Below are positions 1 through 6,213 of a stretch of 8,357 nucleotides of DNA, in pieces. The number at the start of each line of letters is the position of its first letter. Positions within the stretch are counted from its first letter, which is position 1. The notes under the pieces are model-generated. The model was not told the DNA's origin, made no database searches, and worked only from the letters and a program-made list of their open reading frames with translations. Both the position numbers and the translations under genes were made by a program. Origin of the DNA: an uncultured Eubacterium sp. (lineage in GTDB: Bacteria; Bacillota; Clostridia; Eubacteriales; Eubacteriaceae); contig CACZTE010000146.1 in the NCBI GenBank assembly GCA_902784045.1, positions 1 to 8,357 on the forward strand. The letters are read 5' to 3'.

Positions 1-1
1 A

Positions 2-313
2 ATTTTCCGGAGCGGCGGCGTTGTTGATGATTTTGATGAGATGTTGATGGAAGAATGGGCGGAGTTCATTGATGCAGACGAATTTGAAGCGATTTCGGAA
101 GCGGGAGAAGCGTTTGGTGCTACTGTTCATGCCTGGGTTTTCTGTGGCCATTCCTACAATGAAATTAGCGGGATTGCCACAAGGCCTTCTCTCAGCGTGA
201 TTAAGGGCGATAAAGAAACAGAAGCACAGGAAGACTCAAAAATCGGTACAAATCAAAAAGATCATTCAGAACAACAATCGGGTAATGGCAAGCCGACATT
301 ACGTCTACTTTAA
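2..313 (+). CDS. C-terminal end of an unrecognised protein (5' truncated by the window edge)
   Basis: The frame is open from the first full codon at base 2 and stops with TAA at 311-313, so about 103 residues are visible and the true start lies upstream. An ATG at 41 is in frame but has no ribosome binding site before it, and the frame continues open upstream of it, so it is probably internal. The visible part starts with an acidic, probably helical segment (FDEMLMEEWAEFIDADEFEA), continues with a more hydrophobic piece containing HAWVFCGHSYNEI, and ends in a hydrophilic Lys/Glu/Gln-rich tail of about 50 residues that looks disordered. I do not recognise the family and assign no function. A hairpin terminator follows about 45 bases after the stop, which fits the end of a transcription unit. 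Confidence 0.6.
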   Translation: MFRSGGVVDDFDEMLMEEWAEFIDADEFEAISEAGEAFGATVHAWVFCGHSYNEISGIATRPSLSVIKGDKETEAQEDSKIGTNQKDHSEQQSGNGKPTLRLL

Positions 314-352
314 GCTCCAGGGGTTTGAATCGATAGACAAAACTAATCACAC

Positions 353-388
353 AGCGACAAATCCGATTTATCCGGATTTGCTGTTTTC
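353..388 (+). terminator. Rho-independent terminator after the first gene
   Basis: An 8-bp perfect stem (CAAATCCG at 358-365 with CGGATTTG at 373-380, 7-base loop) is extended outward by weaker pairs and followed by GTTTTC at 383-388. It lies just past the TAA at 311-313, so it probably ends that plus-strand transcript. The T-run is short (four). Confidence 0.6.
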
Positions 389-483
389 AAGTTGCTTTTG
401 ATAATCATCATTGTTCGAAACAAAGATTTATTATGCGAACAATTCACAAACGAAAACGCACAAAGGCATTGAAAGGATAGTGA

Positions 484-624
484 ATGCAAAGACCGATAGA
501 TAAAGATGCCCATGCGTAAAAGCGAATAGCAGAAAAAGCCAAAGATAATGAAGACAAGCGCTTTTTAAAAAACCGAAAAAGAATTATTGGAAAATCGACC
601 ATAAAAAAGCACCGGATTATTTGA
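484..624 (+). pseudogene. Possible decayed small gene with an in-frame TAA
   Basis: An ATG at 484 follows AAAGGAT at a workable ribosome-binding distance. The frame reads 11 codons (starting MQRPIDKDAHA), meets TAA at 517-519, and then stays open for a further 34 codons of strongly basic sequence (including KRIAEKAKDNEDKRFLKNRK) to TGA at 622-624. The same frame upstream carries another 15-codon basic stretch (433-477) closed by TAG and TGA. This could be a degenerated gene for a small basic protein, or chance: the A-rich DNA favours Lys and Arg codons in this frame. I do not recognise any family. The last codons overlap the hairpin at 605-640, which argues against an intact gene here. Confidence 0.2.
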
Positions 625-640
625 TTGATTCGGTGCTTTT
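603..640. terminator. Hairpin terminator, probably for the marR-gltA transcript (minus), usable on both strands
   Basis: A perfect 10-bp stem, AAAAGCACCG (605-614) with CGGTGCTTTT (631-640), has a 16-base loop. Read on the minus strand the stem is followed by six T (complement of 603-608, partly in the stem); on the plus strand the T-run is TTTT then GATTT. The minus reading gives the better terminator and it is the first clear one downstream of gltA, although it lies about 230 bases past the gltA stop. Confidence 0.6.
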
Positions 641-871
641 GATTTGGATATATTCTATTATTCGCTATATTTGATGATGATTATTCACCTATCATTTTAT
701 CGTGTTTTTACAATCGCCAATTATTTTTGTATTATCTTTGATTTTCATTTGACGAGAAAAAGCGGGAAAACCATGCCATGTTGGTATTACGGCGTCGATT
801 ATTTTCCGGGAAAAGAATGAATAAAGTCATACGTAATACGGCCAAAAAGATATTATAGCTGTTAACGGGCT
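641..871. other. Gene-free AT-rich stretch downstream of gltA
   Basis: I find no supported gene on either strand between the 605-640 hairpin and the gltA stop codon. The only notable content is the near-concentric pair of inverted repeats at 784-839, listed separately. If the hairpin at 605-640 is the gltA terminator, this stretch is the 3' untranslated region of that mRNA. Confidence 0.5.
784..839. repeat. Nested palindromes downstream of gltA
   Basis: Outer arms GTATTACG (784-791) and CGTAATAC (832-839) are perfect complements. Between them lies a 21-base palindrome (798-818) built of ATT-n-TTTTCC and GGAAAA-n-AAT around a central G, with nine of ten positions paired. The two are almost concentric (centres near 811 and 808). 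No T-run follows on either strand, so this is not a standard terminator. It could be a protein binding site or a 3' UTR stability hairpin. Confidence 0.5.
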
Positions 872-2230
872 TTATGATCTTGCGGAATAATCCATATAAT
901 TGCGTTCTTGCATAATACTTTGATAGGCAGGACGCATGATTTTGTCTGTGTTGACCAGTTCTTCAATTCGGTGGGCACTCCATCCGACAATGCGGGCAAC
1001 AGCAAACATCGGTGTGAAAAGCTCTTTGGGAATACCGAGCATGTTGTAAACAAAACCGCTGAAAAAGTCCACATTGACGCAAACGCCTTTATAGATCTTT
1101 CGGTTTTGTGTGATGAGTTCCCGACCTTTGGATTCGACAGTGGTATAAAACTCGTATTCGTCATGAAGGCCTTTTTCCACCGACAGTTTTTCCACAAAAG
1201 AGCGGAAAATACGCGCTCTAGGATCGGATAGGGAGTAGATAGCGTGACCCAAACCGTAGATTAGTCCTTTGTGGTCAAAAGCTTCTTTGTTTAATATTTT
1301 TTTGAGATAATCGGCAATGGCGTCATCGTCTTTAATGTCTGTGACATGGTCTTTGATGTCAGCCATCATATCAACCACTTTGATATTGGCGCCGCCGTGT
1401 TTGGGCCCTTTTAACGATGAGAGCGCAGCGGCAATGACAGAATATGTATCCGAACCGGAAGAAGAGACCAATCTTGTGGTGAAAGTGGAGTTGTTTCCGC
1501 CGCCGTGTTCCATGTGCAAAATCAGCGCTAAATCAAGAACGTGGGCTTCAAGTTCAGAGTATTTTTGGTCAGGACGGAGCATTTGTAGAATGTTTTCCGC
1601 GGTGGATAATTCTGCTTTAGGACGATGAATATATAAACTTTGATCGTTGAGATAGTGATTATAAGCGTGATAACCGTAGACAGCCAACATCGGAAATTCG
1701 CTGATTAAAGCCATACATTGTCTAATGACATTGTCTAAAGAGAGGCTGGACGCGCGGTCATCATAAGAGGCGAGGGTTAGCACAGAGCGTGTCATGGAAT
1801 TCATGAGATCTTTGGTCGACGCTTTCATGATGACATCACGGGTAAAATTGGTTGGCAGTGAACGAGCCGCGACGAGCATTTCATTGAATTCTGTCTGGGT
1901 TTCTTTTGTGGGCAGTTCTCCAAAAAGCAGCAAATAGGCGATCTCCTCAAAGCCGTAGCGTTTGCCTCTGAGGTTTTTGACAAGGTCCGAAATATTGTAA
2001 CCGCGATACCATAGATTGCCTTCACAGGGTGTTTTGACGCCATCGATCATTTTCGAGCCCTCAACGCGGGAGATAGATGTCAATCCGACGAGAACACCTT
2101 TTCCCGTTTTGTCGCGCAGTCCGCGGTTAACGTCATATTCATCAAAATAATGCGATGGAATCGTATCGCTTTTCACGCAAATATCGGCGTATTTATGCGT
2201 GAAATCATTAAGCGTTATAGGTTTTTTCAT
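872..2230 (-). CDS. gltA: Citrate synthase
   Basis: This 452-residue protein condenses acetyl-CoA and oxaloacetate to citrate in the cytoplasm, the first step of the oxidative branch leading to 2-oxoglutarate and glutamate. The family signatures are in the expected order: HMEHGGGNNSTF near 239-250; GPKHGGAN at 275-282 with catalytic His278; GLGHAIYSLSDPRAR at 326-340 with the oxaloacetate-binding His329 and Arg338; and NVDFFSG at 386-392 with catalytic Asp388. A C-terminal R-x-x-G-W-x-x-H-R segment (413-421) also matches the family. The length of about 450 residues, with an N-terminal extension before the core, resembles clostridial-type enzymes rather than the shorter Bacillus type. The start is ATG at 2230, preceded by AGGAGG (complement of 2238-2243) with 7-base spacing. 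It lies 42 bases downstream of the marR gene on the same strand with no promoter or terminator between, so the two should be cotranscribed. A 2-methylcitrate synthase activity cannot be excluded from sequence alone. Confidence 0.95.
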   Translation of the reverse strand: MKKPITLNDFTHKYADICVKSDTIPSHYFDEYDVNRGLRDKTGKGVLVGLTSISRVEGSKMIDGVKTPCEGNLWYRGYNISDLVKNLRGKRYGFEEIAYLLLFGELPTKETQTEFNEMLVAARSLPTNFTRDVIMKASTKDLMNSMTRSVLTLASYDDRASSLSLDNVIRQCMALISEFPMLAVYGYHAYNHYLNDQSLYIHRPKAELSTAENILQMLRPDQKYSELEAHVLDLALILHMEHGGGNNSTFTTRLVSSSGSDTYSVIAAALSSLKGPKHGGANIKVVDMMADIKDHVTDIKDDDAIADYLKKILNKEAFDHKGLIYGLGHAIYSLSDPRARIFRSFVEKLSVEKGLHDEYEFYTTVESKGRELITQNRKIYKGVCVNVDFFSGFVYNMLGIPKELFTPMFAVARIVGWSAHRIEELVNTDKIMRPAYQSIMQERNYMDYSARS

Positions 2231-2272
2231 TTGGTTTCCTCCTTAATATCCGGATAAAGCGTAAATAATCTT

Positions 2273-2731
2273 TCAAAAATGCTTTTTTTGCTGTTTTGGC
2301 AAAAAAAGCGATCTCATTTTGTAGATGACATTATCCAGGGATTGATCGAGAATTAGAAATTCATTATTGCAGAGGCCATCGGAGATATCATGTTTTAGTT
2401 CTGATTTAATTCTTGAATAAGATTCGAGAATGGGCATCGCGTTGTTGGTCAAGCGAAGTTCAACCCTCCGCATATCATTGGGATCGGGCTGAAGCATGAG
2501 ATATCCCTTTTTTTTAAGATGATCGACAGATTTTGATACCAGTGCTTTGGAAAGCTCTTGAGATTTTGCGATATCTTTGGGGTTGACAGCTTTGTCGCTT
2601 TCAGCAATCAGAGAAAGGATGCGTAACTCTGTTGTGTTTAAACCAGTCTTTTTTGTTATGGGTTTGCAATATTGTTCTGATATTTTATGATATAAACGGC
2701 CGGCAAGTAATAGTTTATAAATGGTTTTCAT
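2273..2731 (-). CDS. MarR-family transcriptional regulator
   Basis: This 152-residue protein has the layout of a dimeric winged-helix MarR repressor. An N-terminal dimerisation helix is followed by the DNA-binding core: helix region LNTTELRILSLI (31-42), AVNPKDIAKSQELS (48-61), the recognition helix SKALVSKSVDHLKKKGYL (61-78), and the wing with the hallmark D-x-R-R at 86-89 (in PDPNDMRRVELRLT). A C-terminal helix and a basic tail (KQQKK) close it. The ATG at 2731 follows GGAG (complement of 2737-2740). It is the first gene of a two-gene unit with citrate synthase, and a perfect-arm inverted repeat sits at its own promoter start site, so autorepression and control of gltA are the likely roles. 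The ligand is unknown; a metabolite linked to citrate or acetyl-CoA is an inference only. Confidence 0.9.
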   Translation of the reverse strand: MKTIYKLLLAGRLYHKISEQYCKPITKKTGLNTTELRILSLIAESDKAVNPKDIAKSQELSKALVSKSVDHLKKKGYLMLQPDPNDMRRVELRLTNNAMPILESYSRIKSELKHDISDGLCNNEFLILDQSLDNVIYKMRSLFLPKQQKKHF

Positions 2732-2744
2732 AATCGCTCCAATT

Positions 2745-2762
2745 TAGTTTACCAATGAACTA
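2745..2762. promoter_or_regulatory. Probable MarR operator
   Basis: The 18-base inverted repeat TAGTTTACCAATGAACTA has perfect 5-bp arms (TAGTT and AACTA) plus one more symmetric pair inside. This size and arm type are usual for MarR-family sites. It starts about 8 bases downstream of the -10 of the marR promoter, covering the expected transcription start, so a bound dimer should block initiation. It could also influence the divergent HD gene promoter about 70 bases away. Confidence 0.6.
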
Positions 2763-2770
2763 TTAGCTTT

Positions 2771-2799
2771 ATCATAAATCATTTTTTTCGATTCGTCAA
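2771..2799 (-). promoter_or_regulatory. Sigma-A promoter of marR-gltA
   Basis: On the minus strand TTGACG (complement of 2794-2799) and TATGAT (complement of 2771-2776) are separated by exactly 17 bases. Each hexamer differs from consensus at one position. It lies about 40 bases upstream of the marR start codon and abuts the inverted repeat at 2745-2762. Confidence 0.8.
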
Positions 2800-2811
2800 T
2801 CATTTTTACTT

Positions 2812-2839
2812 TTGTCTGTAAAAGTGTTATGGTATAAAA
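2812..2839 (+). promoter_or_regulatory. Candidate promoter of the HD-domain gene
   Basis: An extended -10 (TGGTATAAA, with TG at 2831-2832 and TATAAA at 2834-2839) is preceded by a poor -35 (TTGTCT at 2812-2817, 16-base spacer). It would give a leader of roughly 70 bases. It is divergent from the marR promoter and only about 12 bases separate the two -35 elements. Confidence 0.45.
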
Positions 2840-2917
2840 GATGGCATAGGATTTTTTAGCTGTTGCCGTTACTCTGTTATTGTTCGCATTTAAATAATAA
2901 AAGCTAAGAGGATAAAA

Positions 2918-3562
2918 ATGAACGAAAGATTACGTCAACAAATTGATTTCTTAACTATTTTGGATCGGGAAAAGCAAATCGAGCGAAAAACAAGATTGAC
3001 AGACGGAAACCGATATGAAAATGACGCGGAACACGCCTGGCATTTGGCGGTATCGGCTTTAATTCTCGCAGAATATGCCAATAATGATATTGATGTTTTT
3101 AAAACCGTCAAAATGCTGCTTTTTCACGATGTTGTTGAAATTGAAGCCGGAGACACTTATGCTTATGATACTGAAGGACAAAAGACTCAGGCGGAGCGGG
3201 AGCGAAAGGCAGCTGATCATTTGTACAGCATGCTTCCCGATGATCAAGCGCAACACTTTCGTGAGCTTTGGGATGAATTCGATCACGGCAACACACCGGA
3301 AGCTCGGTTTGCTAGGGCGCTTGATCGATTTCAACCGACGATGCAAAACGCCGCTCAAGACGGGAATGACTGGAAAGCAAGAGGTGTGCGGCTGTGTCCG
3401 ATGCTCGCGCGAAATAAAGAAACCGGAAAAGGTTCCCAAATTCTGTGGGATCTAAGCTTAAACGAATGGATTCTTCCCAATGTTCAGGCCGGTAATATCA
3501 TAGACGATAGAGTGAGTAATGACGATTCTTTTGACTGTTCATCAACACATGATAAAAAATGA
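2918..3562 (+). CDS. HD-domain phosphohydrolase, YfbR/HDDC2-like (5'-deoxynucleotidase type)
   Basis: This 214-residue protein has the metal-binding set of the YfbR/HDDC2 branch of the HD superfamily: E-H at 38-39 (His39), the HD pair His70-Asp71, and Asp136 in ARALDRFQP. Spacing is close to E. coli YfbR, where the equivalents are His33, His68-Asp69 and Asp137; Glu74 and Asp79 (HDVVEIEAGDT) match the YfbR active-site Glu72 and Asp77. The E. coli enzyme dephosphorylates deoxynucleoside 5'-monophosphates; substrate here is inferred. The ATG at 2918 follows AAGAGGAT. The catalytic domain seems to end near residue 188; the last 25 or so residues (rich in Asp and Ser) are an extra tail, and the frame stays open beyond the TGA for 36 more codons. 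It stands alone, divergent from marR-gltA and convergent with ddh. Confidence 0.85.
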   Translation: MNERLRQQIDFLTILDREKQIERKTRLTDGNRYENDAEHAWHLAVSALILAEYANNDIDVFKTVKMLLFHDVVEIEAGDTYAYDTEGQKTQAERERKAADHLYSMLPDDQAQHFRELWDEFDHGNTPEARFARALDRFQPTMQNAAQDGNDWKARGVRLCPMLARNKETGKGSQILWDLSLNEWILPNVQAGNIIDDRVSNDDSFDCSSTHDKK

Positions 3563-3673
3563 CGGCCATTATCATCATCTCAATGCAATGAAGAACAAAT
3601 TGAAGAGTTATGTAGAAAAACAAACAGTTCGTCAATAGCCAATCGAATAGATCTCCCTGGAGATGATCAATAA
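3563..3673 (+). other. In-frame open extension after the HD gene stop codon
   Basis: Directly after the TGA at 3560-3562 the same frame runs for 36 sense codons to TAA at 3671-3673. It encodes a polar, Ser/Glu-rich segment (including NEEQIEELCRKTNSSSIANR) that looks like an extension of the HD protein tail. It has no start codon of its own. Either the stop is a recent nonsense change that shortened the tail, or the open frame is chance, which is not rare over 108 bases. Confidence 0.25.
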
Positions 3674-3690
3674 TCTGCTGGTTAAAAGAG

Positions 3691-3728
3691 AACCAAAAAA
3701 TCGACCGGTAACAGCCGATTTTTTGGTT
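3691..3728. terminator. Bidirectional terminator between the HD gene and ddh
   Basis: A perfect 13-bp stem, AACCAAAAAATCG (3691-3703) with CGATTTTTTGGTT (3716-3728), has a 12-base loop. The T-run is inside the 3' arm on both strands. It lies between two convergent genes, about 130 bases after the HD stop and 37 bases after the ddh stop, so it can end both transcripts. Confidence 0.75.
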
Positions 3729-3765
3729 GATTTATGATAACAAAGCTTCTTTTCAACGCATTGTT

Positions 3766-4752
3766 TTAAAGCATATGTTCTCTCAAGAATTCCGGTGAAT
3801 CAGACGACAGCATTGCCGGAGGAATATCTAAAATCGTTTTGCAGCCAACGTCTCCGTTTTGATTCATACGAAAAGCGGCTCGGGCACAAGCAATGAGGAC
3901 GGATCCGGTAAATTCCGGGTTGGAATCCAATGTTAATTTGTATTCGATTATATGATTGTGCTCGTTTTGAAGGCCGGTTTTGCCGGAACGAATGACCATG
4001 CCGCCATGGGGAAGACCGCTGTGGTCGCGATCCATGGTTTCTTGATCGATGAAGTGAACGGTGGTGTCGTAATCGGCAAAATAATTCGGCATATTTACAA
4101 TGGCATCTTCAATGGCGTTTTGATCGGCGCCTTCCGCAGCCACAACAAAGCATTCTCTGGTGTGTTTTTGGCGTGTGGTGAGCTCAGGCATTTTGCCTGC
4201 GCGAACGGAATCGACGGCTTCCGCTACGGGAATTGTATATTGTCTGGCATCAACAACGCCTTCAATGCGTCTGATGGCGTCGGAGTGGCCCTGACTGACG
4301 CCTTTGCCCCAGAAAGTGTAGTCGGCACCGTCGGGTAGGATAGCATTTGCGTAAACACGGTTTAACGAGAACATGCCTGGATCCCATCCGCAGGAAATAA
4401 TCGCTGTTTTGCCTGCCGATTTAGCCGCCGCGTCAACTGCAGCGAAATGCTTTGGAATATTGGCATGGGTGTCAAAACTGTCGATGACGTTAAAAACACC
4501 GGCCCAGCGGGGTGTTTGTTCGGGAAGGTCCGTGGCTGAACCGCCGCATAAGACCAACACATCAATGGCGTCCTTCATTTTTTCAAGGTCGCTTTCATGA
4601 TAAACATTGACGCCTTCGGAAAGAGGGGAAATTGTTTTGGGATCTCGTCTGGTAAAAATGCCAGCGAGTTTCATGTCGGGTTGTTTCACGACGGCTGCTT
4701 CAACACCTTTCCCCAAATTACCATAACCGAAAATTGCGATATTGATTGTCAT
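3766..4752 (-). CDS. ddh: meso-Diaminopimelate D-dehydrogenase
   Basis: This 328-residue cytoplasmic enzyme makes meso-diaminopimelate from tetrahydrodipicolinate, ammonia and NADPH, a one-step bypass of the succinylase or acetylase routes to lysine and peptidoglycan cross-link precursor. An N-terminal Rossmann fold has the GYGNLGKG dinucleotide loop (9-16). Family blocks follow: CGGSATDLPEQTP (69-81), FNVIDSFDTHANIP (87-100), CGWDPGMFSLNRVY (121-134), TFWGKGVSQGHSDAIRRI (146-163), HTRECF (197-202) and LPHGG (247-251). Length agrees with the known enzymes (about 320-330). The ATG at 4752 follows AAGGAG (complement of 4760-4765) with 7-base spacing. It is a single-gene unit with its own promoter upstream and a shared terminator downstream. 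The presence of this gene suggests meso-DAP-type peptidoglycan. Confidence 0.95.
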   Translation of the reverse strand: MTINIAIFGYGNLGKGVEAAVVKQPDMKLAGIFTRRDPKTISPLSEGVNVYHESDLEKMKDAIDVLVLCGGSATDLPEQTPRWAGVFNVIDSFDTHANIPKHFAAVDAAAKSAGKTAIISCGWDPGMFSLNRVYANAILPDGADYTFWGKGVSQGHSDAIRRIEGVVDARQYTIPVAEAVDSVRAGKMPELTTRQKHTRECFVVAAEGADQNAIEDAIVNMPNYFADYDTTVHFIDQETMDRDHSGLPHGGMVIRSGKTGLQNEHNHIIEYKLTLDSNPEFTGSVLIACARAAFRMNQNGDVGCKTILDIPPAMLSSDSPEFLREHML

Positions 4753-4790
4753 CTTTATTCTCCTTAAAATTGTATACTTTATTCAGAGGT

Positions 4791-4820
4791 ATTATAGCAA
4801 AGAAAAACAGATAATCTCAA
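4791..4820 (-). promoter_or_regulatory. Sigma-A promoter of ddh
   Basis: On the minus strand TTGAGA (complement of 4815-4820) and a perfect TATAAT (complement of 4791-4796) are 18 bases apart, and TG one base upstream of the -10 makes it an extended -10. The start would lie about 35 bases upstream of the ddh ATG. Confidence 0.8.
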
Positions 4821-4834
4821 GAGTTTCTCAGATT
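4813..4834. repeat. Imperfect inverted repeat over the ddh -35 region
   Basis: A 22-base imperfect palindrome with perfect outer arms AATCT (4813-4817) and AGATT (4830-4834) and a few symmetric inner positions overlaps the ddh -35 hexamer. Its position would suit a repressor or activator site, but the arms are short and AT-rich. Confidence 0.3.
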
Positions 4835-4858
4835 GTACTTAAAAAAAGGCATGATAAC

Positions 4859-4899
4859 AAAAAACTTTTGCGCGGACAGAAGTGCCTGCCGCGCAAAAG
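4859..4899 (-). terminator. Rho-independent terminator of the lipoprotein gene
   Basis: A perfect 11-bp GC-rich stem, CTTTTGCGCGG (4865-4875) with CCGCGCAAAAG (4889-4899), is extended by three more pairs past a bulged A. On the minus strand it is followed by TTTTTT (complement of 4859-4864). It lies 45 bases after the lipoprotein stop and upstream of the ddh promoter, separating the two genes. Confidence 0.85.
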
Positions 4900-4943
4900 C
4901 TTAGGTTTGATAAATTGATTTTTAACGGTTATTTGAAAGAAGT

Positions 4944-5699
4944 TTAATATTTGATTTCGCCGAATTTGGTGACATAGGCAAAGACTTTGGCTGATTTCGC
5001 GTCGTCAAAACGCTTGACGTCGGTATTATCAGGCCAACCGCTTAAAAATGTGTTTTGATTCCACTTTTTCAAAATGGCCTTGTCGTTGCTTTTGTCATTT
5101 CTGTAGCAGGCAATCAATTTGCCTTTGCTGTCGTATACACCGGCAACAGCGTTGTAATCCAAAACATCTTGGTCATACGTGTTTTCTATGGTTGTTTCCA
5201 CTTCCGGGATATCATTGGCCGGACTGATTTTGAGCTTGGCTGATGTAACCATCAATGTATTGTTTTCGTATTCTTTAACGGGACTGTAGCTTACAACAGC
5301 GGAAATAGAGGCCACTTGGCCGAATTGTTTGATTTTGACAGAACCGCCTTCGCTGGGAATGAGATAAGAAAACAAACCGATGTCTCCGGGTTTCAGGTAT
5401 TCGGGCGCGAACATGCCTTTGACCTTACCGATGGATTTTTTTTCGGAGTCAAATAATTCAATCGAAACGTCTTTGATTTGAACAGTTTCGTTCCCGTTGT
5501 TTTTCATTTCACCGAAAAGCTCTACGCCGAAACGTTCTTCCTTATCCATATAAGTATGATAATCGCTTTGGGTAACCACAACAGCGCTGTCTTTGTCGGC
5601 GGAAGTGGAAGCTCCTCCGGATGAACAAGCTGTCAAACAAAAAACGGATAACAGAATAACGGCAATCATAACGCCGTATTTAAATATGTTTTTTGACAT
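4944..5699 (-). CDS. Lipoprotein with two FxLYD-like domains
   Basis: This 251-residue protein begins with a classical lipoprotein signal: basic N-terminus, hydrophobic stretch (about 9-22) and lipobox LTAC with the lipidated Cys25, so it should be anchored to the outer face of the cell membrane. A Ser/Gly/Asp linker follows. Residues about 60-115 match the FxLYD pattern (FGEMKNNGNETVQIKDVSIE, then LFDSEKKSIG and YLKPGDIGLF). A second, more diverged copy covers about 165-220 (TTIENTYDQDVLDYNA, GVYDSKGKLIACY). Such beta-sandwich domains are common in Firmicute surface lipoproteins with no defined biochemical role. The ATG at 5699 follows a modest AAAGGGA. It has its own terminator and probably its own promoter, with no functional partner next to it. 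Confidence 0.85.
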   Translation of the reverse strand: MSKNIFKYGVMIAVILLSVFCLTACSSGGASTSADKDSAVVVTQSDYHTYMDKEERFGVELFGEMKNNGNETVQIKDVSIELFDSEKKSIGKVKGMFAPEYLKPGDIGLFSYLIPSEGGSVKIKQFGQVASISAVVSYSPVKEYENNTLMVTSAKLKISPANDIPEVETTIENTYDQDVLDYNAVAGVYDSKGKLIACYRNDKSNDKAILKKWNQNTFLSGWPDNTDVKRFDDAKSAKVFAYVTKFGEIKY

Positions 5700-5746
5700 A
5701 AATCCCTTTCTTTTTAACGTCGTATGACAAGATGAAGTGTTCTCAT

Positions 5747-5752
5747 ATTATA
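5747..5752 (-). promoter_or_regulatory. Candidate -10 of the lipoprotein gene
   Basis: A perfect TATAAT on the minus strand lies 47 bases upstream of the lipoprotein ATG. No good -35 is visible at 16-18 bases (best about 2 of 6). The sequence is part of the palindrome ATTATAAT, so the match also exists on the plus strand. Confidence 0.4.
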
Positions 5753-6184
5753 ATGAGCAGTGCTTAAGCGAAGGTTAAATCTTTTGATAAAAAATTGTAT
5801 CTCTTGTCACAGAATTTAAAATGATCAAAAATGGGATGTAAATGGATGTATATTTCTAATAATCAGGTAGCAACGGCGTTCGTTTGTTTTTTTGCAAAAC
5901 AATATGATAATTGATTCTATGTTAATAAAATAAAAGAGTTTTCTTTGAAAAAAATGAATATATTTGTCGCAAAACGTAAAACGCGAAGATTTGAAATCGA
6001 TATTTTAACTGCCGGAGAATAAAAAAGAATACAATACAGCATAATAAAAATTGACAAATCGGACGCATTTTCTTGCAATAAAGAAAAAAAGAGAAAGGAA
6101 AAAATAGCCTCGTTGGATTTTTGAGCGCGTTTTTGATGTTTTGAATAAAGATTGAAAAATCCCGCCATTTGAATTTGCATTTTT
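5753..6184. other. AT-rich intergenic stretch without a supported gene
   Basis: I find no gene supported on either strand. It holds an AT-only hairpin (TTGTTTT at 5884-5890 with AAAACAA at 5896-5902), and a perfect -35 TTGACA (6051-6056) followed after 17 bases by a weak -10 (TGCAAT, 6074-6079) that could be an additional upstream promoter for the TSCPD gene. A minus-strand open frame (5917-6243) is judged spurious. Confidence 0.5.
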
Positions 6185-6213
6185 TTGAAGAGAAATAAAA
6201 AAACTGATATACT
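6185..6213 (+). promoter_or_regulatory. Sigma-A promoter of the TSCPD gene
   Basis: TTGAAG (6185-6190) and TATACT (6208-6213) are 17 bases apart, with TG at 6205-6206 giving an extended -10. The leader would be about 40 bases, ending in the strong ribosome binding site at 6252-6258. Confidence 0.8.

Noticed and set aside
862..2043. Several open frames of 72-111 residues on both strands within the gltA region.
   Set aside because: They are shadows of the citrate synthase frame, which has complete family motifs and a strong ribosome binding site.
3059..3455. Open frames of 62-126 residues on both strands inside the HD-domain gene.
   Set aside because: They overlap a gene with an intact metal-binding motif set and lack their own start signals.
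3560..3600. The TGA of the HD gene as a selenocysteine codon, given the open frame after it.
   Set aside because: There is no bacterial SECIS-like hairpin directly after the TGA, and the family uses no catalytic selenocysteine.
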